Shown in pieces: positions 59,917-64,000 of a stretch of DNA of 64,000 nt; position 1 is the stretch's first letter, and the number at the start of each line of letters is the position of its first letter. The stretch covers positions 2,604,001 to 2,668,000 of the forward strand of contig NZ_CP107546.1 in the NCBI RefSeq assembly GCF_025836995.1. The letters are read 5' to 3'. The position numbers were made by a program, and so were the translations under genes. Source of the DNA: Microbacterium sp. M28 (GTDB lineage Bacteria > Actinomycetota > Actinomycetes > Actinomycetales > Microbacteriaceae). The notes under the pieces were generated by a model that searched no databases, was not told the DNA's origin, and saw only the letters and a list, made by a program, of their open reading frames with translations.

Positions 59917-59946
59917 AAACCCCCGTCGCTTGCGCGACGAGGGTTT
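59917..59946. terminator. bidirectional terminator between tRNA-Arg and sdaA
   Basis: AAACCCCCGTCGC (59917-59929) pairs with GCGACGAGGGTTT (59934-59946), one mismatch, four-base loop; TTT on the right and AAAA on the left give a T-run on both strands. It terminates the tRNA transcript. Confidence 0.85.
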
Positions 59947-59968
59947 CCGTACTGTCTCAACACAGTGT

Positions 59969-60041
59969 GCGCCCGAAGGGACTCGAACCCCTAACCTTCT
60001 GATCCGTAGTCAGATGCTCTATCCATTGAGCTACGGGCGCA
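59969..60041 (-). tRNA. tRNA-Arg, anticodon ACG
   Basis: 73 bases on the minus strand. Acceptor GCGCCCG pairs with CGGGCGC, D-arm region GCTCAATGGATAGAGC, anticodon loop CTACGGA with ACG flanked by CTGA/TCAG, T-arm GGGGTTCGAGTCCC. Discriminator A; CCA is not encoded. Substrate of the TadA enzyme encoded at 4230-4685. No phage-type direct repeat is seen beside it. Confidence 0.97.
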
Positions 60042-60114
60042 TGGCCTGTTCCGCAGAACGCTTTCCGGGCCGTCGACAAGAATACATGAGGATTCCCGCC
60101 GGAGCGAATCGAGG

Positions 60115-60678
60115 TCAGGCCGACTCGGACTCGCGCTTGCGGCGTGCACGCTGCTCCGACGAGAGAGCTTGCAGATCGACGAGACGCAGTGCCTGCATCC
60201 GCGCTTCGCGCATGGTCTCGTAGTCGGGATCCTGATCCGGACGCATGCCCTCGACCCGCAGCCGACGGTCGAGGTTGTGGCGTACGTCGGCCCAGGCGGC
60301 CGAGCGCGCCTCCTCGACGAGAGCGCGCATCTTCTCGTCGTCCTCGGCCATGGCGCGCAACCGCGTCGCCACCCCCGTCGATTGCCGCGCGCGCCGACGG
60401 AGATTGCGCACGTCGCGGTCGCGGTAGTCGTGGGTTCCGGAGGGATCCGAGTGCCTGCCCCTGGCGCGCTTGCGGAGCTGGGTCACGAGAGCCGCGGCAT
60501 CCTCGGACTCCTTCGCCATCGCCAGCAGCGCCTCGCGCGCGTCCTGGAGGTAACGATCCGTGTCGAACACGCCGCCCTGGGCGATGGTCCCGACCAGGAT
60601 GTGATTCTTCACAGCCAGCCGCGTGGCGGCCGTGGCGATCGCCACGCCTTCCGCGATGGCATCCCCTGTGCGACCCAC
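60115..60678 (-). CDS. hypothetical protein, helical and highly charged
   Basis: 187 residues, no family recognised. N-terminal ~1-50 is Ala-rich (DAIAEGVAIATAATRLAVKNHILVG), the rest is Arg/Asp/Glu-rich helix (LVTQLRKRARGRHSD; RNLRRRARQSTGVATRLRAMAEDDEKMRALVEEAR), ending RARRKRESESA. It could be a cytosolic scaffold or nucleic-acid-associated protein. GTG at 60678 has AAGGAGG five bases upstream, a strong support. It follows the 290-residue secreted protein by 35 bases on the same strand. Confidence 0.75.
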   Translation of the reverse strand: MGRTGDAIAEGVAIATAATRLAVKNHILVGTIAQGGVFDTDRYLQDAREALLAMAKESEDAAALVTQLRKRARGRHSDPSGTHDYRDRDVRNLRRRARQSTGVATRLRAMAEDDEKMRALVEEARSAAWADVRHNLDRRLRVEGMRPDQDPDYETMREARMQALRLVDLQALSSEQRARRKRESESA

Positions 60679-60713
60679 GTCGACCTCCTTCCTGAAATCG
60701 TACCGGCCCGGCG

Positions 60714-61586
60714 TCACCGCACGGCGCCGACCCAGATGCCGGATGCCCAGGCCTGCTGAGCCGGATCGCACCCCACGGACCCCGGATACCCGCGCACGAC
60801 CGCCATGCAGTTGGCCAGGAACTCCGGATCGCCGCCGAACATGTCCCGATAGGCGCGCGAATCGTTCAGCGTCCCCCACACGCGGAACTGGTGGATGTGC
60901 GCGAGCTCGTGCGCCATCGCCCAGTTCAGCCGGCCCTCGCTCCACGTCGCGACGTCGGCACGGTACTTGATGAACCCGTCGCTGTTCGCGCACGCGGGCG
61001 CCGTGCCGCCGGCGCACGACGACGACTCGAACAGGCCGACCCCGCCGCCGCCGACGAGGTCCAGCGCCGCGCGCACCCTGGCGTACCCGTCCGGTCCGCT
61101 CGCCGCCCACGACGCTCCCGTGGCGGATGAGGATGCCACCTGCCCCCGATCCCAGGCAGCCACGTCCTGATCCACCTTCGTGGTCAGCGCCTGGATCGTC
61201 GCGGTCGCCGCGGCGATCGTCTCCGGGGCGCGGCGCTCGGCGAGGACGGTCTGCTGGGCCGATACGGCGGCGACCCGCTCATCGCTGACGTCCACCTTGC
61301 CCTGCGCGTTCTCGAACGCGGCGGCCAGGGCGGTGAGCTGGTCGACGAACGCGGGGCGCGCGTCGGCCAGCGCCTGAAGCGCGTCCCGCTGGTCCTCCGC
61401 CAACGCGATCGTGCCGCTGAGGTAATGCGTGCGATCTTCGGCGGCATCCGCCTGCGCGGCCACCTCGCCGGCCTGAGCGAGCAGCTCCTCGCGCTGCCCC
61501 TCCAGCTCGGCGGCCCTGGCCGAGAGCCCCGCCCCCAGCAGCACCCCGGCGGCCACCGCGACCGCGATGACGCGTCGCAGCTTCAC
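60714..61586 (-). CDS. secreted/anchored coiled-coil protein with a HELAH metallopeptidase-like motif
   Basis: 290 residues. N-terminal signal or anchor (MKLRRVIAVAVAAGVLLGAGLSARA), coiled coil ~28-145, then a cysteine-containing globular C-terminus (~170-290) with MAHELAHIHQFRVWG, the HExxH zinc signature, and three Cys pairs or more (SSCAGG, PACAN, ANCMA, VGCDP) compatible with disulfides. Likely an extracytoplasmic metallopeptidase-like protein; no third zinc ligand was identified. Overlaps the 81-residue coiled-coil protein by four bases. Confidence 0.7.
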   Translation of the reverse strand: MKLRRVIAVAVAAGVLLGAGLSARAAELEGQREELLAQAGEVAAQADAAEDRTHYLSGTIALAEDQRDALQALADARPAFVDQLTALAAAFENAQGKVDVSDERVAAVSAQQTVLAERRAPETIAAATATIQALTTKVDQDVAAWDRGQVASSSATGASWAASGPDGYARVRAALDLVGGGGVGLFESSSCAGGTAPACANSDGFIKYRADVATWSEGRLNWAMAHELAHIHQFRVWGTLNDSRAYRDMFGGDPEFLANCMAVVRGYPGSVGCDPAQQAWASGIWVGAVR

Positions 61587-61828
61587 TCGAGGAACCCCTC
61601 GGTGTCGGCCAGCCGCTCTTCGAGCTCCGCGACCGCGAGACGCAGCGGCGCGAGCTCCTCCGCCAGCTCTCGGTTGGCCGCGCGTGCCGAATCGAGCCGC
61701 GCTCCGGCATCCTCCAGCTGAGTCCGCGCCTGATCCACGGCGTCCTGACGCTGCTGGTCCGCCAGCACCACCGCGCCTGCCCCGGCGAGGAGCAGCACCC
61801 CACCGAGCACGAACGAGAGGATACGCAT
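61583..61828 (-). CDS. small membrane-anchored coiled-coil protein
   Basis: 81 residues. One N-terminal membrane segment (MRILSFVLGGVLLLAGAGAVVLA), then a coiled coil (~27-78: DQARTQLEDAGARLDSARAANRELAEEL). ATG at 61828; the stop overlaps the next start by four bases (ATGA). The two proteins may interact through their coils outside the cell membrane. Function unknown. Confidence 0.75.
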   Translation of the reverse strand: MRILSFVLGGVLLLAGAGAVVLADQQRQDAVDQARTQLEDAGARLDSARAANRELAEELAPLRLAVAELEERLADTEGFLE

Positions 61829-61841
61829 CGCGGTGCCCGTC

Positions 61842-62501
61842 TCAGTCCGGCGACCGGGACGGTTCGCGCAGCCGGCGCTCGGCCGCATCCCGCCCGCGGG
61901 CGAGATGACGCGGCAGCACGTCCCGGACCAGCGGCACATCCCGCGCTTCGATCGCCGCGAAGAGCGCCTCGTGATCGGCCAGCATCTCGGCGAGGTTCTC
62001 GTACTGACCGAACAGCCACCGCAGCCGCGTCGTGAAGACGGCGACGAGTTCCCTCAGCATGTCGTTGTCCGCCATCGTCGTCGCGGTTTCGTGGAACTCG
62101 CCCGCTGCGGCACGCGCCGCGAGGACGTCGCCCTCCGCGACCGCGGCCCGCTCCTGCTCGAGTGCGGCCCTCATCCTGGCGATGCCGCTCTCGTCGTGAC
62201 GCGCGGCCGCGAACTCGAAGATCAGCGTCTCGAGCGCCTCGCGCACTTCGGCGAAGTCCTGGATGTCGCGCTCGCTGAACTCGCGGACCACCGCCCACGA
62301 CCGCGGGCGTGCGACGACGATGCCCTCGCCGACCAGTGCGCGGATCGCCTCGCGAACGGGCAACCGGGAGACGTTCAGCTCGGCGGCGATGTCGCGCTCG
62401 ATCAGGCGGGATCCGGGGGCGCGGCGTCCGAGCATGATGTCGTTGCGGAGCAGACGCGTCACGCGCGCCGATTCCAGCTCTGCACCCCCCGCCCCCGCCA
62501 T
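61842..62501 (-). CDS. GntR-family regulator (FCD/FadR type)
   Basis: 219 residues. Winged helix: RLLRNDIMLGRRAPGSRLIERDIAAELNVSRLPVREAIRALVGEGIVVAR; FCD helical domain (~85-210) with EVREALETLIFEFAAARHDESG and a metal-type H..D..H set in DFHET-like EFHETATTMADN. ATG at 62501 with GGGAG nine bases upstream. A metabolic repressor; its target may be distant. It ends 14 bases before the coiled-coil operon. Confidence 0.87.
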   Translation of the reverse strand: MAGAGGAELESARVTRLLRNDIMLGRRAPGSRLIERDIAAELNVSRLPVREAIRALVGEGIVVARPRSWAVVREFSERDIQDFAEVREALETLIFEFAAARHDESGIARMRAALEQERAAVAEGDVLAARAAAGEFHETATTMADNDMLRELVAVFTTRLRWLFGQYENLAEMLADHEALFAAIEARDVPLVRDVLPRHLARGRDAAERRLREPSRSPD

Positions 62502-62565
62502 GGATGGATTCTCCCACCTGACCGGGGATTGCACCACTCTGGTATCCCAGAGCGGGCTCGAGGCG

Positions 62566-63435
62566 TCAGACCGCGGTGAGTCGTCCGTTCGGGAGGATGC
62601 CGATCGCCACCGGCAGCCCGCGCTGATTCGACCACTCGCTCCACGAACCCGGATAGACCACGGCGCGGATTCCGGCTCGGTCGAGCGCGAGCGCCGTGTG
62701 CATGGCCGCGACACCGGAACCGCAGTAGACAGCCACCTCGGTGTCCGGCCGCACCCCGACGCTGGCGAAGACGCGACGCAGGGCGTCCGGATGCCGCAGA
62801 CGCCCGTCCCCGTCGACGACAGCCATAGCGGGCAGATTGATCGCACCAGGGATGTGCCCGCCGACCGGATCCAGTGAGGTCTGCGCGCCGCTGTACTGCT
62901 CCGGCGTGCGGACATCGAGCAGGATGCCGGAGCGGGCGAACGCCTCGATCTCCTCCCGTCCGATCTGGCCCTCCTCCGAGGCCGTGAGCACGACATCGCC
63001 CTGCTCGGGCAGAACGTCCCCCGACTCCAGCGGCAGCCCTTCGGCGACCCATGCCCTGATACCTCCGTCCAGCACCCGAACGTCGACGCCTGCGCGGCGC
63101 AGCAGCCACCACAGCCGAGCGGCCGCCACTGAGCGGTTGTCGTCGTACGCGACGGCGATGTCCTCGTCGTGCAGGCCCCACCCTCGGGCGGCGACCTGCA
63201 GGGTCTCGATCGCGGGCAGCGGATGCCTCCCCCGCTCCGGCTGCCCGCGGTCGGCGAGTTCGTGTTCGAGGTCGACGTACACGGCACCGGGGAGGTGGGC
63301 GCTGACGTACTCGGGCCGCCCCTCCGGACGGTCCAAGCGCCAGCGCACGTCGAGGATCCGCACGGTCGGACCCTCACCGTGTTCGGCGCGTCGCTGAAGA
63401 TGGATCAGCTGCGCCGGGCTGACGAGATTGCTCAT
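62566..63435 (-). CDS. rhodanese-type sulfurtransferase
   Basis: 289 residues, two rhodanese domains as in thiosulfate/3-mercaptopyruvate sulfurtransferases. First domain ~1-130 (inactive: VAYDDNRSVAAARLWWLLRRAG has Asp where Cys would be); second ~150-285 with active-site loop VYCGSGVAAMHTALAL (catalytic Cys), LLDVRTPEQYSGAQ. CGSGVAA suggests the 3-mercaptopyruvate type (CGxGVT) rather than thiosulfate. ATG at 63435 chosen for MSNLVSPAQL. Sulfur transfer/cyanide detoxification. Confidence 0.92.
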   Translation of the reverse strand: MSNLVSPAQLIHLQRRAEHGEGPTVRILDVRWRLDRPEGRPEYVSAHLPGAVYVDLEHELADRGQPERGRHPLPAIETLQVAARGWGLHDEDIAVAYDDNRSVAAARLWWLLRRAGVDVRVLDGGIRAWVAEGLPLESGDVLPEQGDVVLTASEEGQIGREEIEAFARSGILLDVRTPEQYSGAQTSLDPVGGHIPGAINLPAMAVVDGDGRLRHPDALRRVFASVGVRPDTEVAVYCGSGVAAMHTALALDRAGIRAVVYPGSWSEWSNQRGLPVAIGILPNGRLTAV

Positions 63436-63623
63436 GGCCCCATGATCCGCGTGCCGGCTCGGGCCGTCACGGGACGGTGACACCGCGCTTCACGTGACGA
63501 CACACGGCGTCATACGGCATCGGCCGTTCGCGACAGCATCTGGAACTCGCACCCCCGTTACTGCGATACTCGCCTCATATCGCCGATGACAGGCTCGCCA
63601 CTCACCGGCAGCGAGGAGCGGGC

Positions 63624-64000
63624 ATGGAAGAGAGCACGGCGACCCGTGGGGCGACACGCAGATGGATCCAAACCGTGTCCGGGCCGGGATCCGGCTGGCG
63701 CACCGGCTATTGGCTGGTCCTCGTTCTGCTCGTCATCTCCTACGGACTCTGCGCGGCTGAGCCTACGACGGACCCGAGCGCGATCGCGTTCCTCGTCCAG
63801 CTCGTGACGGTCGCTGTCACCCTTCGGATCACGGGTGCCGCCAGAATCGTCCAGAGGATAGCCTGGCTCGTGCTCAGCGTCGCAGGCCTGGCTGCGGTCG
63901 GTACGCAGCTTCTCGATACGCGCGGCCATGCCCTCGACATCGGACTCGCGGCGGCATCGGCCATCGCGTTCCTCATCGCGCCCGCGGCGATCATCGCGCA
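63624..64000 (+). CDS. membrane protein, 3' end outside the window
   Basis: At least 125 residues visible. Short charged N-terminus (MEESTATRGATRRW), then four hydrophobic segments: ~30-44 (YWLVLVLLVISYGLCA), ~53-70, ~80-97 (IAWLVLSVAGLAAVG) and ~107-125 (still open at the edge). This arrangement resembles the N-terminal part of actinobacterial two- to four-helix ion-channel-like proteins, but the pore region would lie beyond the edge. GAGGAG ten bases before ATG. Confidence 0.6.
   Translation, partial: MEESTATRGATRRWIQTVSGPGSGWRTGYWLVLVLLVISYGLCAAEPTTDPSAIAFLVQLVTVAVTLRITGAARIVQRIAWLVLSVAGLAAVGTQLLDTRGHALDIGLAAASAIAFLIAPAAIIA

Noticed and set aside
59969..60041. tRNA-Arg as an integration site of a mobile element
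   Set aside because: No integrase gene, no repeat of the tRNA 3' end nearby, and the flanking genes look native in composition.

Overview
The window is high-GC chromosomal DNA from an actinobacterium, most likely Microbacteriaceae and close to Microbacterium. Evidence: strong G/C bias at third codon positions, a DUF222/HNH endonuclease gene of the kind that is multicopy in that family, an IdeR/DtxR-type iron box, a WblC-style leader upstream of an erm gene, and many genes that look leaderless (a TANNNT-like -10 about 6-7 bases before the start codon). It is mostly ordinary chromosome. I see no prophage, transposase, CRISPR array or integrase. One tRNA gene is present, tRNA-Arg(ACG), on the minus strand at 59969-60041.

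Layout. 1-5.4 kb: Trk/Ktr potassium uptake (trkH cut by the window edge, then trkA), a DUF1905 protein with proC, a cation-diffusion-facilitator exporter, and divergent tadA and upp. 5.4-16.6 kb: a very large RecB-like nuclease-helicase, nadE, an aldo/keto reductase, sbcDC, and an MFS drug-type exporter whose ribosome binding site is buried in a terminator-like hairpin. 16.8-19.4 kb: a GNAT protein, a leaderless Cys/Met-rich leader peptide ahead of an orphan winged-helix regulator, an AlkA-like glycosylase and a small membrane protein. 19.4-24 kb: a siderophore-iron ABC importer operon, divergent from a siderophore-interacting reductase across two iron boxes. 24-28.3 kb: small enzymes, then a leader peptide with an attenuator, an Erm 23S rRNA methyltransferase and a FUSC-type membrane protein.

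28.3-35.5 kb is an accessory catabolic block: LysR regulator, stand-alone fumarate-reductase-type flavoprotein, AroM, IclR regulator, OPT transporter and a DUF917 protein (the family now linked to S-methyl-thiohydantoin desulfurase). Related inverted repeats lie in the aroM and OPT promoters. 35.5-49.3 kb: VOC protein, thrC, hydrolase, dGTPase; two paralogous XRE-cupin regulators, each divergent from an enzyme gene; a LuxR-type two-component system next to a CPBP protease; MerR, methyltransferase, MFS and MarR genes.

49.3-64 kb: the HNH endonuclease followed by a 470-base gene-free stretch holding tandem repeats and a second copy of the gene's tail; a flotillin; an ABC-2 exporter with its TetR regulator; hrpB; an AAA ATPase overlapping sdaA; tRNA-Arg; three genes for coiled-coil or secreted proteins of unknown function; a GntR regulator; a sulfurtransferase; and a membrane protein cut by the right edge.

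The recurring theme is regulation in short leaders. Three or four antibiotic- or sulfur-related genes are preceded by small leader ORFs and/or mutually exclusive hairpins, and many transcripts appear to begin at the start codon. Everything here was read by eye. Motifs and coordinates come from the sequence; family names rest on recognised motifs, not on database searches.
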